A DNA stretch of 64,000 nt from contig NZ_CP067100.1 in assembly GCF_016616235.1 (NCBI RefSeq), forward strand, positions 310,001-374,000. The letters run 5' to 3'. Source of the stretch: Bradyrhizobium diazoefficiens (GTDB lineage Bacteria; Pseudomonadota; Alphaproteobacteria; Rhizobiales; Xanthobacteraceae). Each line of letters begins with the position of its first letter. Position 1 is the stretch's first letter. The notes beneath the pieces were generated by a model, which was not told the origin of the DNA, did not search any database, and saw only the letters and a list, made by a program, of their open reading frames with translations. The position numbers were made by a program, and so were the translations under genes. Positions 1-9,743 of the stretch are shown here, piece by piece.

Positions 1-486
1 GCGCGGGCGCGAGCCGAGGACGCCGATCTCGTGCTGTGGCTGGTCGAGGCTGAGCAGGCCGTCGATCCGGAGGCGATGCGGCCGCTTCGGAAATCCGGGG
101 GCGGCGATCGACCCGCCGGGTCGGTTTGGATCGTGCGCAACAAAATCGATCTGGGCGAGGCCGGGAGCTCCGGCCCGACCGGCGAGTTCGCGATCTCGGC
201 ACGTCGAGGCGATGGCATCCCGGCGCTGATCGATGCGCTCGTGAAATTCGCCTCCGAGTTCTTCGGATCGAGCGAGGGCGCTGTGGTGACCCGGGCCCGG
301 CAACGAGATCTGTTGAGCCGGGCATCGGACAGCTTGCGCCGAAGTCTCGAACTTGTAGAAGAGGGCGAGGAGCTCGCCGCCGAAGAGCTGCGCGCTGCGG
401 CCTATGCCTTGGGCCGGCTGCTGGGCCGGGTCGATGTCGAGGACGTCCTCGGGGCTATTTTCCAGAAGTTCTGCATCGGAAAGTAG
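1..486 (+). CDS. mnmE: tRNA modification GTPase MnmE, C-terminal fragment
   Basis: This is the C-terminal third of MnmE; the reading frame is open at base 1, so the gene starts before the window. With MnmG it forms the enzyme that installs the (carboxymethyl)aminomethyl group on U34 of some tRNAs. The visible part holds the end of the inserted G domain, with the NKID guanine-specificity motif near 139-150 and the switch-like AISARRG segment, followed by the helical domain. It ends in FCIGK, the conserved C-terminus carrying the catalytic cysteine. Its partner mnmG lies downstream on the same strand, separated by about 350 nt that hold a hairpin and parS sites. Confidence 0.95.
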   Translation, partial: ARARAEDADLVLWLVEAEQAVDPEAMRPLRKSGGGDRPAGSVWIVRNKIDLGEAGSSGPTGEFAISARRGDGIPALIDALVKFASEFFGSSEGAVVTRARQRDLLSRASDSLRRSLELVEEGEELAAEELRAAAYALGRLLGRVDVEDVLGAIFQKFCIGK

Positions 487-513
487 GCCTGGTTCTTCAT
501 TCTAGAACCAGGC
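487..513 (+). terminator. Hairpin just after mnmE
   Basis: A perfect 10-bp stem (GCCTGGTTCT paired with AGAACCAGGC) with a 7-nt loop begins immediately after the mnmE stop codon. No strong T-tract follows, so it may be a weak terminator or a 3'-end stabiliser rather than a classical intrinsic terminator. Confidence 0.55.
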
Positions 514-549
514 GTGTTCCATGACTTGCGCTCGCACGAAGGATCTCTT

Positions 550-565
550 TGTTTCACGTGAAACA
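550..565. promoter_or_regulatory. parS: parS centromere site 1
   Basis: The 16-bp palindrome TGTTTCACGTGAAACA is the canonical bacterial parS sequence to which ParB binds and from which it spreads as a CTP-dependent clamp. It lies in the mnmE-mnmG intergenic region, about 3 kb upstream of parA and parB. Confidence 0.93.
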
Positions 566-675
566 ATAGTGCGACCAGTTGGACCACGATCGCGCACGCC
601 GGTGCTGCAGTTCCTCGGCGACGAGTCAGGGAATCGGTCCAAGTGCCTTCACAAGAAGGAAGGGTTTGGCCCATT

Positions 676-691
676 TGTTTCACGTGAAACA
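676..691. promoter_or_regulatory. parS: parS centromere site 2
   Basis: Second perfect copy of TGTTTCACGTGAAACA, 126 bp from the first, in the same intergenic region. Confidence 0.93.
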
Positions 692-710
692 CGAACGGGA
701 ACAAGACAGC

Positions 711-735
711 TTCTACTGTGCATGGGGTTGTTTTC
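711..735 (+). repeat. 25-nt dispersed repeat, copy 1
   Basis: A 25-nt stretch beginning TTCTACTGTG and ending GTTGTTTTC is identical to 40589-40613 on the same strand. It lies between parS sites 2 and 3. Nothing coding accounts for it; it looks like a copy of a short dispersed intergenic element. Confidence 0.7.
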
Positions 736-758
736 ACGAAATCGATCCGGTCCTGCCC

Positions 759-774
759 TGTTTCACGTGAAACA
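759..774. promoter_or_regulatory. parS: parS centromere site 3
   Basis: Third perfect TGTTTCACGTGAAACA palindrome, 59 bp upstream of the mnmG start codon. Confidence 0.93.
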
Positions 775-832
775 ACCCGTCTCACCCAGTTTCTACTTCC
801 GGGTTCTCTGCCTCTGAGTTAGAAGTCCGCGC

Positions 833-2713
833 ATGCGAACAGAGCGAGAGAGCTTCGACGTCATCGTGATTGGCGGCGGCCATGCCGGCTGTGAGGCCGC
901 GGCTGCGTCCGCCCGAATGGGCGCGGCGACCGCCCTGGTGACGCATCGTTTCGCAACGGTCGGTGCGATGTCCTGCAACCCCGCCATCGGTGGTCTCGGC
1001 AAGGGCCATCTGGTTCGCGAGGTTGATGCGCTCGATGGTCTGATGGGCCGCGTCGCCGATGCCGGCGGCATCCAGTTTCGCGTTCTGAATCGCCGCAAGG
1101 GTCCTGCAGTGCGCGGGCCTCGGGCTCAGGCTGACCGGAAGCTCTACGCCGCTGCGATGCAGGCCGCGATCCAGGAGACCGAGGGTCTTTCCGTCATCGA
1201 AGGCGAAGCTGATGAACTGATTGTGGTCGAAGGACGGGTCATTGGGCTGCGCTTGGCGGATGGCCGGGAGCTTCGGGCAGGAGCCGTCGTCGTCACCACC
1301 GGCACCTTTCTGCGCGGTCTGATCCACCTCGGTGAGAAGAACTGGCCTGCCGGCCGTGTCGGAGAAGCTCCCGCGATGGGTCTTTCCGCCTCCTTTGAGC
1401 GTGCCGGCTTCACCCTTGGACGGCTCAAGACCGGTACGCCGCCGCGTCTGGACGGCACCACGATCGACTGGTCTGCGGTTGAAATGCAGCCCGGGGACGA
1501 GCCTCCAGAGCCGTTCTCGGTAATGACCGAGCGGATCACGACGGCGCAGATCCAGTGCGGCATCACCCGGACCACATCCGCGACCCATGAGGTGATCCGG
1601 GCCAATGTGCATCGCTCCCCGATGTACTCCGGCCAGATCAAGAGCTCCGGACCGCGCTATTGCCCCTCGATCGAGGACAAGATCGTCCGCTTCGGCGATC
1701 GTGACGGCCACCAGATCTTCCTGGAGCCGGAAGGGCTCGATGACAGCACGGTCTATCCCAACGGGATCTCGACCTCGCTGCCGGAGGAGGTTCAACTCGC
1801 GATCCTCGCCAGCATCCCCGGTCTGGAGCGGGTCAGGATGGTCCGCCCGGGCTATGCCATCGAATACGATCACGTCGATCCGCGCGAGCTCGATCCGACC
1901 CTGCAGACCAAGCGGCTGCGTGGCCTGTTTCTGGCCGGACAGATCAACGGCACCACCGGATACGAGGAAGCCGCCGGACAGGGCATAGTGGCTGGTCTTA
2001 ACGCGGCACTCTCTGCCAGCGGCACCGCGCTGACGGTGTTCGACCGCGCGGACGGCTATCTCGGCGTCATGATCGACGACCTCGTCACCCGCGGGATCAG
2101 CGAGCCCTATCGGATGTTCACCTCGCGCGCGGAGTACCGGCTGACGCTGCGGGCCGACAATGCCGATCAGCGCCTGACCGAGAAGGGGATCGCTCTGGGC
2201 TCTGTCGGCGCTGCCCGGACGCAGCATCATCGAACCAAGATGGACGCCCTCAACGCCGCCCGAACGCTTTCGAAGTCCCTGACCATCACCCCGAACGAGG
2301 CGATCAAGCACGGGCTGTCCCTGAACCGGGATGGCCAGCGCCGTTCGGCCTTCGAGCTGATGGCCTATCCGGAGATCGGCTGGAGCCAGGTCCGCGCGAT
2401 CTGGCCGGAGCTATCTGCCATCGATCCCGTCATCGCCACCCATCTTGAGATCGACGCCAAGTACGACGTCTATCTGGAGCGCCAGAGCGCTGACGTCGAA
2501 GCCTTCCGGCGCGACGAAGGAATGGTTCTGTCGGAGATCGACTACAGCCAAGTCCCCGGTCTCTCCAACGAGGTCCGGGCCAAGTTGGAAAAGGCACGGC
2601 CGTTTACGGTCGGCCAGGCTGGCCGGATCGATGGCATGACACCGGCGGCACTCGGCATCCTCGCCGCCTACCTTCGCCGCGAGGCGCGGAAGACGTCCAA
2701 AGCAATCGCATAG
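833..2713 (+). CDS. mnmG: tRNA uridine-5-carboxymethylaminomethyl modification enzyme MnmG
   Basis: FAD-dependent partner of MnmE in wobble-uridine (U34) modification of tRNA. The 626-residue length is normal for the family. The N-terminal Rossmann FAD motif GGGHAG is at residues 14-19, the family block [13 protein letters not shown] is near residue 90, and the second family signature [15 protein letters not shown] is near 370-385. The C-terminal helical domain that contacts MnmE and tRNA is complete. The ATG at 833 is the only good start giving the usual N-terminus. rsmG follows, with a parS-like palindrome directly after the stop codon. Confidence 0.97.
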   Translation: MRTERESFDVIVIGGGHAGCEAAAASARMGAATALVTHRFATVGAMSCNPAIGGLGKGHLVREVDALDGLMGRVADAGGIQFRVLNRRKGPAVRGPRAQADRKLYAAAMQAAIQETEGLSVIEGEADELIVVEGRVIGLRLADGRELRAGAVVVTTGTFLRGLIHLGEKNWPAGRVGEAPAMGLSASFERAGFTLGRLKTGTPPRLDGTTIDWSAVEMQPGDEPPEPFSVMTERITTAQIQCGITRTTSATHEVIRANVHRSPMYSGQIKSSGPRYCPSIEDKIVRFGDRDGHQIFLEPEGLDDSTVYPNGISTSLPEEVQLAILASIPGLERVRMVRPGYAIEYDHVDPRELDPTLQTKRLRGLFLAGQINGTTGYEEAAGQGIVAGLNAALSASGTALTVFDRADGYLGVMIDDLVTRGISEPYRMFTSRAEYRLTLRADNADQRLTEKGIALGSVGAARTQHHRTKMDALNAARTLSKSLTITPNEAIKHGLSLNRDGQRRSAFELMAYPEIGWSQVRAIWPELSAIDPVIATHLEIDAKYDVYLERQSADVEAFRRDEGMVLSEIDYSQVPGLSNEVRAKLEKARPFTVGQAGRIDGMTPAALGILAAYLRREARKTSKAIA

Positions 2714-2714
2714 G

Positions 2715-2730
2715 CGTTTCACGTGAAACA
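2715..2730. promoter_or_regulatory. parS: parS-like site 4 (15/16)
   Basis: CGTTTCACGTGAAACA differs from perfect parS only in the first base. It begins 2 nt after the mnmG stop codon. Its central GTG (2723) could be read as an early start for rsmG, but I consider that unlikely. Confidence 0.85.
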
Positions 2731-2863
2731 GCGCGGACCGGGCGGGGATAAACCGTTAACGCGACGAGCCGGAGCAGGTGAGGGCGCCGGTCGCAAGGTC
2801 GAGCCGGCATCTCACAGACCGAAGATCGACAAAGCCCGCGCGAACGATCAGGCGCTCGATTCC

Positions 2864-3496
2864 ATGATCGCCGCCGACAAGCGTCAGGCGCTCAAGCTCG
2901 CTCCTGTTTCACGTCAAACCGAGGAGCGCCTCGATCGCTACATCGCGCTGCTTCGAGAGTGGCAGGCCAAAACCAATCTGGTCGCGCCATCGACCCTGCC
3001 AAACCTCTGGACCCGGCACATTGCCGACTCGCTTCAGCTCGTCGGTCTCGCACCAATCGCAAAACGCTGGGCTGATCTGGGCAGCGGCGGCGGCTTTCCG
3101 GGTGTGGTCCTGGCCTGTGCGATGGCAGGAACGCCGGGCGCCAATGTCCATCTCGTCGAGCGAATCGCCAAGAAGGCCGCGTTTTTGCGCGAAGCGATTC
3201 GCGTCACCACATCTCCGGGGGTCGTACATCTCGCCGAGATCGGGGATAATGTGGATAGAATCACCGGCCCCGTCGATTGCGTGACCGCGCGTGCGCTGGC
3301 TCCGCTACATCAACTCATCGGCTTTGCGGAGCCGCTGATGCGCCAGGGCGCAAAGGCGTTATTTCTCAAGGGACAAGATGTAGAGGTCGAATTGACCGAA
3401 GCCGCTAAATATTGGAATATTCAGCCGCAGCTCCACCAAAGCCGGACGGGGGATGGTTGGATCGTGGAGCTGACTTCAGTTGAACGGCGTGGGTGA
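2864..3496 (+). CDS. rsmG: 16S rRNA (guanine527-N7)-methyltransferase RsmG
   Basis: SAM-dependent methyltransferase that makes m7G527 in 16S rRNA (GidB family). The Rossmann SAM motif ADLGSGGGFPG lies at about residues 69-79, followed by the family block ending VTARALAPL. Starting at the ATG at 2864 gives 210 residues, typical of the family. The frame is open back to a GTG at 2723, which would add 47 low-complexity, basic residues and place the start inside a parS palindrome. The gene sits between mnmG and parA, the usual order in alphaproteobacteria, and its end overlaps the upstream extension of the parA frame. The start is the only uncertain point. Confidence 0.93.
   Translation: MIAADKRQALKLAPVSRQTEERLDRYIALLREWQAKTNLVAPSTLPNLWTRHIADSLQLVGLAPIAKRWADLGSGGGFPGVVLACAMAGTPGANVHLVERIAKKAAFLREAIRVTTSPGVVHLAEIGDNVDRITGPVDCVTARALAPLHQLIGFAEPLMRQGAKALFLKGQDVEVELTEAAKYWNIQPQLHQSRTGDGWIVELTSVERRG
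2905..2920. promoter_or_regulatory. Degenerate parS-like site inside rsmG
   Basis: TGTTTCACGTCAAACC matches parS at 14 of 16 positions and lies within the rsmG coding sequence. The mismatches fall in the right half-site. It may be a weak ParB site. Confidence 0.45.
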
Positions 3497-3525
3497 GGCG
3501 TTCAGGGGGCGATTGGGGAATTTCG

Positions 3526-4392
3526 ATGACCGTGATTGACGAGCCGCAGCAGGAGAAGACCCAAGAACCGACCAGCGAGGTCCCGCAGGGCCACCCGCGC
3601 ATCCTGGCGCTGGCGAATCAGAAGGGCGGCGTGGGAAAGACAACCACGGCGATCAATCTCGGCACGGCGCTCGCGGCGATTGGCGAGCGCGTCCTGATCG
3701 TCGATCTCGACCCGCAGGGCAACGCCTCGACCGGTCTCGGCATCGATCGCCGCAACCGAAGCTGCTCGACCTATGACGTCCTGATCGGTGAAGCGCCTCT
3801 GCGTGAAGCGGTGGTCTCGACGGCGGTGCCGCGGCTGCACATCGCACCCTCGACCATGGACCTCTCCGGCCTCGAGCTCGAGCTCGGCACCACGCCCGGC
3901 CGCGCCTTCAAGCTGCGCGATGCGATCGGCGCGCTCAACAACAACGTCTCGCCCGACGCCGATTACACCTATGTGCTGATCGACTGCCCGCCCTCGCTCA
4001 ATTTACTGACGGTGAACGCCATGGCCGCGTCCGACGCGATCCTGGTGCCGCTGCAATGCGAGTTCTTCGCGCTCGAAGGTCTGTCGCAATTGTTGCAGAC
4101 GGTGGAGCAGGTGCGCTCGACGCTCAACCCGAACCTGTCGATCCACGGCATCGTGCTGACCATGTTCGACTCGCGCAACAACCTGTCGAACCAGGTCGTC
4201 GCCGACGTCCGCCAGTTCATGGGCGAGAAGGTCTACAAGACCATGATCCCGCGCAACGTTCGCATCTCGGAAGCGCCGTCCTACGGCAAGCCGGTGCTGG
4301 TCTACGATCTCAAATGCGTCGGCAGCGAAGCTTATCTGCGGCTCGCCACCGAAGTGATCCAGCGCGAGCGCGAGCTGCGCGTCGCGCATTGA
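3526..4392 (+). CDS. parA: Chromosome-partitioning ATPase ParA
   Basis: Walker-type ATPase that, with ParB and parS, moves newly replicated origins apart. The deviant Walker A motif KGGVGKTTT begins near residue 33, the switch region DLDPQGNASTGLG follows near 62, and the Walker B-like LIDCPPSLNLLT is near 150. The 288-residue length is typical of chromosomal ParA. The ATG at 3526 is preceded by GGGGAA, a plausible ribosome-binding site; an in-frame extension to 3493 overlaps rsmG and has no homologous look. parB follows after 135 nt containing a palindromic repeat. Confidence 0.96.
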   Translation: MTVIDEPQQEKTQEPTSEVPQGHPRILALANQKGGVGKTTTAINLGTALAAIGERVLIVDLDPQGNASTGLGIDRRNRSCSTYDVLIGEAPLREAVVSTAVPRLHIAPSTMDLSGLELELGTTPGRAFKLRDAIGALNNNVSPDADYTYVLIDCPPSLNLLTVNAMAASDAILVPLQCEFFALEGLSQLLQTVEQVRSTLNPNLSIHGIVLTMFDSRNNLSNQVVADVRQFMGEKVYKTMIPRNVRISEAPSYGKPVLVYDLKCVGSEAYLRLATEVIQRERELRVAH

Positions 4393-4402
4393 CGCGGCAG
4401 TC

Positions 4403-4480
4403 GGGTGGGCAAAGGCATCTTCGCCGTACCCACCATCTTCTACACAACTGGTGGGCACGCTTCGCTTTGCCCACCCTACG
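4403..4480. repeat. Short palindromic repeat between parA and parB
   Basis: A 12-bp inverted repeat, GGGTGGGCAAAG (4403-4414) with CTTTGCCCACCC (4465-4476), encloses a second copy of a GGTGGGCA-type half. The same core (TGGGCAAAGG, GCCGTGCCCAC) recurs near 16595-16625, so this belongs to a dispersed intergenic repeat family. It creates a spurious in-frame upstream extension of parB. Confidence 0.7.
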
Positions 4481-4527
4481 ACAATTCAGTTCTGGAGTGT
4501 TGCACCGTGAATCCAAGGGAGCTGGCG

Positions 4528-5415
4528 ATGGCCGACGAAGCGCGTTCGCGACTGGGCCGGGGTCTTGCGAGTCTGATCGGTGACGTCGGCGGCGAGGCTC
4601 AGCATGTCGATCGTCCGCGCGCGCAGCGCAAGGTGCCGATCGAATTCATCAAGCCCAATCCGCGCAACCCGCGCCGCGCCTTTTCGGACACGGAGCTGAG
4701 GGAGCTCAGCGACTCCATCAAGCAGCATGGCGTGATCCAGCCGATCGTGGTGCGTCCCGTGAAAGGCGCGCAGGATCGCTACGAGATCATCGCCGGCGAG
4801 CGGCGCTGGCGCGCCTCGCAGATGGCCGGCCTGCACGAGGTGCCGATCGTGCCGGTCGACATCAGCGACAGCGACGCGCTGGAGTTCGCGATCGTCGAGA
4901 ACGTGCAGCGCGAAGATCTCAACCCGATGGAGGAGGCGCTCGGCTACCACGCGCTTGCCAACGAGTTCAAACGTAGCCAGGACGACATCGCAAAGGTCGT
5001 CGGCAAGAGCCGCAGCCACATCGCCAATATGATGCGGCTGACGAAGTTGCCGGCCGAGGTGCAGGCCCTGATCACGAGCGGCGATCTGACCGCCGGCCAC
5101 GCCCGCGCGCTGATCGGCGTGCCCGATCCGCTCGCATCCGCCAGGCGCATCGTCGAGGAAGGCCTCAACGTCCGCCAGGCCGAGGCGCTCGCGCATGAAG
5201 AGGGCGTGCCGGAGCGCAAGCCGCAGAAGGCGCGCGCCACCGCCGGCAAGGACAAGGACCCCGACACGATCGATCTGGAAAAGCGCGTCAGCGATGCGCT
5301 CGGCCTCAAGGTCACCGTCAATCACCGCGACCCCGGCGGCTCGGTCCAGATCAGCTACCGCAACCTCGACCAGCTCGACGAGGTGATGAAGCGGCTGGCC
5401 AAGGGCGCGCTGTAG
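4528..5415 (+). CDS. parB: Chromosome-partitioning protein ParB
   Basis: CTP-dependent DNA clamp that loads at parS and is the partner of ParA. The N-terminal tail (LGRGLASLIGD) carries the ParA-interaction region. The ParB/Srx CTP-binding core includes GERRWRA near residue 90, the helix-turn-helix is around 150-175 (DDIAKVVGKSRSHIANMMRL), and a C-terminal dimerisation domain closes the protein. I start at the ATG at 4528, preceded by AAGGGAG; the longer open frame from 4405 runs through a palindromic repeat and is not protein-like. At 295 residues the length is standard. Confidence 0.96.
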   Translation: MADEARSRLGRGLASLIGDVGGEAQHVDRPRAQRKVPIEFIKPNPRNPRRAFSDTELRELSDSIKQHGVIQPIVVRPVKGAQDRYEIIAGERRWRASQMAGLHEVPIVPVDISDSDALEFAIVENVQREDLNPMEEALGYHALANEFKRSQDDIAKVVGKSRSHIANMMRLTKLPAEVQALITSGDLTAGHARALIGVPDPLASARRIVEEGLNVRQAEALAHEEGVPERKPQKARATAGKDKDPDTIDLEKRVSDALGLKVTVNHRDPGGSVQISYRNLDQLDEVMKRLAKGAL

Positions 5416-5424
5416 ATCATCGAT

Positions 5425-5448
5425 GTCGTCCTGTTTCGCCAGGACGAC
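5425..5448 (+). terminator. Hairpin after parB
   Basis: GTCGTCCTG pairs with CAGGACGAC around a 6-nt loop, 10 nt after the parB stop. There is no clear T-tract, so it is only a candidate terminator between convergent parB and holA. Confidence 0.5.
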
Positions 5449-5481
5449 GGCCGCGTGTTTGATGCGACTCTGCTCCAGCGC

Positions 5482-5518
5482 CGTCATTGCTTCGTCGCAA
5501 GGGCTCCTCGCAATGACG
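5482..5518. repeat. Short palindromic repeat (CGTCATTGC family)
   Basis: CGTCATTGC and GCAATGACG arms enclose 19 nt. This is a small copy of the family represented by the 26-bp perfect inverted repeat at 13553-13628. Confidence 0.6.
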
Positions 5519-5534
5519 CGGTGAGAGCGGGAGA

Positions 5535-6563
5535 CTATCCCCGCCGCTTCGCATTCGCGGCGATTGCCATCAGCGTGCGCTGGGCGATGGAGGCAGCCAA
5601 CGCGGACTGCTTGCGGGTGTCGAGCGCAGCCGTGGCGAGCTGCTCGATCACGGCTGCAAGCCGCGCCACGCTGAAATTGCGTAGCGCCGTTTCGACCATA
5701 GGCTTGCGCGAAAAATGCAGCCGCGGGAAGCCGCCGTCGAGCACGGCTGAGGCCGGCTGGCCGTCGGCGATCGCGAGTGCCGATTTGTGCAGCCACGCGG
5801 CCTGGCGCTGCGCGGCGGAGATGATCACGCCGGGATAGGTGCCGGCGATCATGGCTTTTGCGAACTCGGTCTCGACGATATCGGGCCGGCCGGCGAAGGC
5901 GCCGTCGACGATCGGATCGAGCTTCAGCTCGGACGCGTCGGCGACCACGGACATCACGTCGTCCAGCGTGATCTCGCCCTTGCCATGGGCATAGAGCGTC
6001 AGCTTGCGCAGCTCGTTGCGCGAGGCCTGACGGTCGCCGCCGAGGAAGGACATCAGCGCGGCGCGGGCATCCTGCGCGATGCGCAAGTTTGCGATGCGGA
6101 GCTCATCCTCCATCAGCTTGGCGAGATCGCGCTCGGTGTCGGGATAGCAACCGATCGCCACGGCCGTCTTGGCCTTCTCGCAGGCCTTGCGCAGCGGCGA
6201 TTCCGGGCGCAGCTCGCCGGCCTCGATCACGATGCGGCAATCCTTCACGCTCATCTCCGCCAGCGTGTCGACGCCGCTGGCGAAGCTGCGCGAGCCGGCA
6301 CGGATGCGGATCGCGCGACGGCCGCCGAATAGCGGCACCGTCATGGCTTCGTCGACGAGGCGCGACGGCTCGGCGGAGAGCTCGTCGCCGTCGAGCCTGA
6401 CCAGCGAGAAGGGATCGTTGGGATCGTCGACGGCGGAGGCGATCAGCGCATCGGCGCGCTCGCGCACGAGGCCGGCGTCGGGACCATAGAGCAGGATGAT
6501 TGGCCGGCCCGCATCGGGACGGGCGAGGAAGGCGTCGATGTCTTTTCCGCGCAGCGCGACCAA
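5535..6563 (-). CDS. holA: DNA polymerase III subunit delta
   Basis: Clamp-loader delta subunit, which opens the beta clamp. At 342 residues it matches the family; the N-terminal AAA+-like domain (LLYGPDAGLVRERAD near residues 24-38) and the helical collar domain are both present. The predicted start is a TTG at 6563, five nt after the lptE stop codon, with no obvious better ATG nearby, so translation is probably coupled to lptE. It is the last gene of the leuS-lptE-holA operon, an arrangement conserved in Rhizobiales. Confidence 0.92.
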   Translation of the reverse strand: MVALRGKDIDAFLARPDAGRPIILLYGPDAGLVRERADALIASAVDDPNDPFSLVRLDGDELSAEPSRLVDEAMTVPLFGGRRAIRIRAGSRSFASGVDTLAEMSVKDCRIVIEAGELRPESPLRKACEKAKTAVAIGCYPDTERDLAKLMEDELRIANLRIAQDARAALMSFLGGDRQASRNELRKLTLYAHGKGEITLDDVMSVVADASELKLDPIVDGAFAGRPDIVETEFAKAMIAGTYPGVIISAAQRQAAWLHKSALAIADGQPASAVLDGGFPRLHFSRKPMVETALRNFSVARLAAVIEQLATAALDTRKQSALAASIAQRTLMAIAANAKRRG

Positions 6564-6568
6564 GAACG

Positions 6569-7120
6569 TCAGGTGCCCGCGGTGAAGAACGCGGCGAGCC
6601 GGGTCGCGATGTTCTCGGCGATCTCGTTGGCAGCGCGGTCCTCGGCATCGCGCACCGCGCGGTTGCGGGCGAAGCGCTGATAGGAGCCGGGCATGTCGAA
6701 CGACACGCGGGAGAACGTCGTGCCGGTCATCACAGACTTGCCGGTCGCGACCTCGATCAGATTGTACTGGCAGTCGATGCCGTAGTTCTCGCTGGTCGGC
6801 AGGCCGGTGTTGGCATCGACCAGAAGCGACGATTTGCTGCTGTTGAACCGGATGTCCAGGCGGTGGGTCGGCGGCATGCCCGTGGCGCTGCCGTACAGCT
6901 TGAAGGCGAGGGCATTGCGGACCTCGACGCCGACGCGGGCCTCGCGGGAGGCATTCGCCTTGGCGATCGGCGGCAGTTCGATCCCCATCAGCTTCTCGCG
7001 CAGACCGGGGGTGCCGTCGCCACGCTCGGCATACATCGGCTGGAAGCAGCCAGCCGTCAGCGCCGCCAGTGCGGCGACTGCCAGCAAGCGCGCTGCGATG
7101 CGGATCCTAGCCGACAACAT
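6569..7120 (-). CDS. lptE: LPS-assembly lipoprotein LptE
   Basis: Outer-membrane lipoprotein that plugs and assembles LptD for lipopolysaccharide export. The N-terminal signal sequence ends in the lipobox LTAGC near residue 24, and the rest has the low-complexity, beta-rich look of LptE (183 residues). The start overlaps the end of leuS by 14 nt and the gene is followed within 5 nt by holA, so the three form a tight operon. Sequence conservation in LptE is low in general; the assignment leans on the lipobox, size and conserved position. Confidence 0.88.
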   Translation of the reverse strand: MLSARIRIAARLLAVAALAALTAGCFQPMYAERGDGTPGLREKLMGIELPPIAKANASREARVGVEVRNALAFKLYGSATGMPPTHRLDIRFNSSKSSLLVDANTGLPTSENYGIDCQYNLIEVATGKSVMTGTTFSRVSFDMPGSYQRFARNRAVRDAEDRAANEIAENIATRLAAFFTAGT

Positions 7121-9743
7121 TCACGATCCTCTTGGGGACGATGATCACCTTGCGGACGGGCTTGCCGTCCAGGGCCAGTTTTACCGCATCAAGGGCCAAA
7201 ACGGCAGCCTCGATTTCCGGATTCTGGGCCGCTGTTGCAACTGTGACCTCACCCCGCTTCTTGCCGTTGACCTGGACCACCAGGGTCACGGTGTCTTCAA
7301 CCAGCAAATCGCGTTCGATTTGCGGCCAATTGGCCTCCGAAACCAGCCCGGAATGACCCAGCACCTGCCAGCACTCCTCTGCGAGGTGCGGCATCATCGG
7401 GGAGAACAGCTGGACCAGGATTTGGCTCGCCTCCCGGATCGCCCAAGCCAAATCTGGAGCAAGGTCAGACGCGGGCCGGCCGGCGCGCTGCAGCACCTCC
7501 GAGAACGCGTTGGCGAATTCGCGGATATGGGCGAGGCAGACGTTGAAGTGCAGCCGCTCGATCCCGGTGGTGACCTTGTCCAGTGCGCTATGGGCGGCCT
7601 TGCGCAGGGCGGTTGCGTCCGCCCCGAACGAGGCCGGCCGGGCCGCCGGCGCGGCCCTGCCAAGTTCGACGGAATCGTTCACCAGCCGCCACAGCCGCTG
7701 CACGAAGCGCGAGGCACCCTGGACGCGCTCGTCGCTCCAGATCACGTCGCGGTCGGGCGGGGAGTCCGACAGCATGAACCAGCGGGCGACGTCGGCGCCA
7801 TAGGTTTCGATGATGTCGTCGGGATCGACCGTGTTCTTCTTCGACTTCGACATCTTCTCGATCGGGCCGATCGTGATGTCTTCGCCAGTCGCCATCAGAA
7901 CAGCGCGGCGGCCATTGCCGCCGACCTCGATTTTGACCTCGGCCGGCTGCACATAGGTGCCGTCGGCTTTTTGATAGGTCTCATGCACCACCATGCCCTG
8001 CGTGAACATGCCGGCGAACGGCTCGTCCAGCGCAATGTGCCCGGTCGCCTTCATCGCGCGGGTGAAAAAGCGGCTGTAGAGCAGATGCAGGATCGCGTGC
8101 TCGACGCCGCCGATATACTGGTCGACCGGCAGCATCCGGTTGGCGACCCCAGGCGTCGTCGGCGCGTTCTCGTTCCAGGGATCGGTGAAGCGCGCAAAGT
8201 ACCAGGACGAATCCACGAAGGTGTCCATGGTATCGGTCTCGCGCAGCGCCTTGCCGCCGCATCGCGGGCAGGTGACGTGCTTCCAGGTCGGATGATGATC
8301 CAGCGCGTTGCCCGGTTTGTCGAAGGTCGCATCATCGGGCAGCTTCACCGGCAGGTCGGCATCCGGCACCGGCACGACATCGCATTTCGGGCAATGGATC
8401 ACCGGGATCGGGCAGCCCCAATAGCGTTGCCGCGAAATGCCCCAGTCGCGCAGGCGGAAATTCACCTGGCGCTCGCCGACGGGCGCGTTGCCGCGCAGCT
8501 CGTTCTCGAGACGCTTTGCCACCTCTTCCTTGGCCTGATCGATCGTCATGCCGTCGAGAAAGCGCGAATTGATCATGCGGCCGTCGCCGTCATAGGCGGT
8601 GTCGGTGATCACGAATGTCTTCGGATCCTGGCCTTCCGGGCACACCACTGGCGTGTTGCCGAGATGGTACTTGTTGACGAAGTCGAGGTCGCGCTGGTCG
8701 TGCGCGGGGCAGCCGAAGATGGCGCCGGTGCCGTATTCCATCAGCACGAAGTTCGCGACATAGACCGGCAGCTTCCAGCTCGGATCGAACGGGTGCACCG
8801 CGCGGATGCCGGTGTCAAAGCCCTGCTTCTCCGCGGTGTCGATGATCTCCTGCGCGGTGCCGATCTTCTTGATCCCGGCGATGAACTCCGCAAGCTCGGG
8901 GTTCTTCGCGGCGGCTGCCTGCGCCAGCGGATGATCCGCTGCGATCGCCATGAACTTGGCGCCGAACAGCGTGTCGGGACGGGTCGTGAAGACCTTCAGC
9001 TCGGTTTCGCCGGCCGGCGTCGTCGCTTGATCCAGTGCGAAGCGGATCAGCAGGCCCTCGGAGCGGCCGATCCAGTTGCGCTGCATCAGCCGGACCTTGT
9101 CGGGCCAGCGGTCGAGCGTATCCAGCGCGTCCAAAAGCTCCTGCGAGTACTTCGTGATCTTGAAGACCCACTGGTTCATCTCGCGCTGTTCGACCACAGC
9201 GCCGGAACGCCAGCCGCGGCCGTCGATCACCTGCTCGTTGGCGAGCACGGTCATGTCGACGGGGTCCCAGTTCACCTTGCGCTTCTCGCGCTCGGCGAGG
9301 CCCGCGCGCAAAAAGTCCAGAAACATCTTCTGCTGGTGCTTGTAATAGGAGGGATCGCAGGTCGCGATCTCCCTCGACCAGTCCAGCGACAGCCCGATCG
9401 AGCGGAGCTGCTTTTTCATCGATGCGATGTTGTCGTAGGTCCAGGCCTTGGGCGCGACCTTGCGCTCGATGGCGGCGTTCTCGGCCGGCAGGCCGAAGGC
9501 GTCCCAGCCCATCGGGTGCAGTACGTTGAAGCCCTTGGCACGCATGAAGCGGGCCAGCACGTCGCCGAGCGTGTAATTGCGGACATGGCCGATATGGATG
9601 CGCCCGGACGGGTAGGGGAACATCTCCAGCACATAGTATTTCGGCCGCGAATCGTCGTTTTTGGAGACGAAGATCGCCTGGTCGTCCCATTGGCGTTGCC
9701 AGCGCGGTTCGGCGTCGCGGGCGTTGTAGCGTTCGGAGGTCAT
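7107..9743 (-). CDS. leuS: Leucyl-tRNA synthetase
   Basis: Class I aminoacyl-tRNA synthetase charging tRNA-Leu, 878 residues. The HIGH motif is at residues 50-53 ([10 protein letters not shown]), the CP1 editing domain has the threonine-rich [12 protein letters not shown], and KMSKS lies near residue 630. Two CPxC pairs in the CP1-proximal region (CPKCD, CPRCG) suggest a zinc-binding insertion. The ATG at 9743 begins the usual N-terminus. It is the first gene of the leuS-lptE-holA operon. Several long antisense reading frames overlap it and are composition artefacts. Confidence 0.98.
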   Translation of the reverse strand: MTSERYNARDAEPRWQRQWDDQAIFVSKNDDSRPKYYVLEMFPYPSGRIHIGHVRNYTLGDVLARFMRAKGFNVLHPMGWDAFGLPAENAAIERKVAPKAWTYDNIASMKKQLRSIGLSLDWSREIATCDPSYYKHQQKMFLDFLRAGLAEREKRKVNWDPVDMTVLANEQVIDGRGWRSGAVVEQREMNQWVFKITKYSQELLDALDTLDRWPDKVRLMQRNWIGRSEGLLIRFALDQATTPAGETELKVFTTRPDTLFGAKFMAIAADHPLAQAAAAKNPELAEFIAGIKKIGTAQEIIDTAEKQGFDTGIRAVHPFDPSWKLPVYVANFVLMEYGTGAIFGCPAHDQRDLDFVNKYHLGNTPVVCPEGQDPKTFVITDTAYDGDGRMINSRFLDGMTIDQAKEEVAKRLENELRGNAPVGERQVNFRLRDWGISRQRYWGCPIPVIHCPKCDVVPVPDADLPVKLPDDATFDKPGNALDHHPTWKHVTCPRCGGKALRETDTMDTFVDSSWYFARFTDPWNENAPTTPGVANRMLPVDQYIGGVEHAILHLLYSRFFTRAMKATGHIALDEPFAGMFTQGMVVHETYQKADGTYVQPAEVKIEVGGNGRRAVLMATGEDITIGPIEKMSKSKKNTVDPDDIIETYGADVARWFMLSDSPPDRDVIWSDERVQGASRFVQRLWRLVNDSVELGRAAPAARPASFGADATALRKAAHSALDKVTTGIERLHFNVCLAHIREFANAFSEVLQRAGRPASDLAPDLAWAIREASQILVQLFSPMMPHLAEECWQVLGHSGLVSEANWPQIERDLLVEDTVTLVVQVNGKKRGEVTVATAAQNPEIEAAVLALDAVKLALDGKPVRKVIIVPKRIVNVVG

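Noticed and set aside
782..2311. 509-residue minus-strand reading frame opposite mnmG
   Set aside because: mnmG is certain on the plus strand. The antisense frame is Arg/Gly/Asp-rich, has no recognisable motif and arises from high-GC codon usage.
4405..4527. N-terminal extension of ParB by 41 residues
   Set aside because: The extension is encoded by an inverted repeat, and the ATG at 4528 has a good ribosome-binding site and gives the usual ParB N-terminus.
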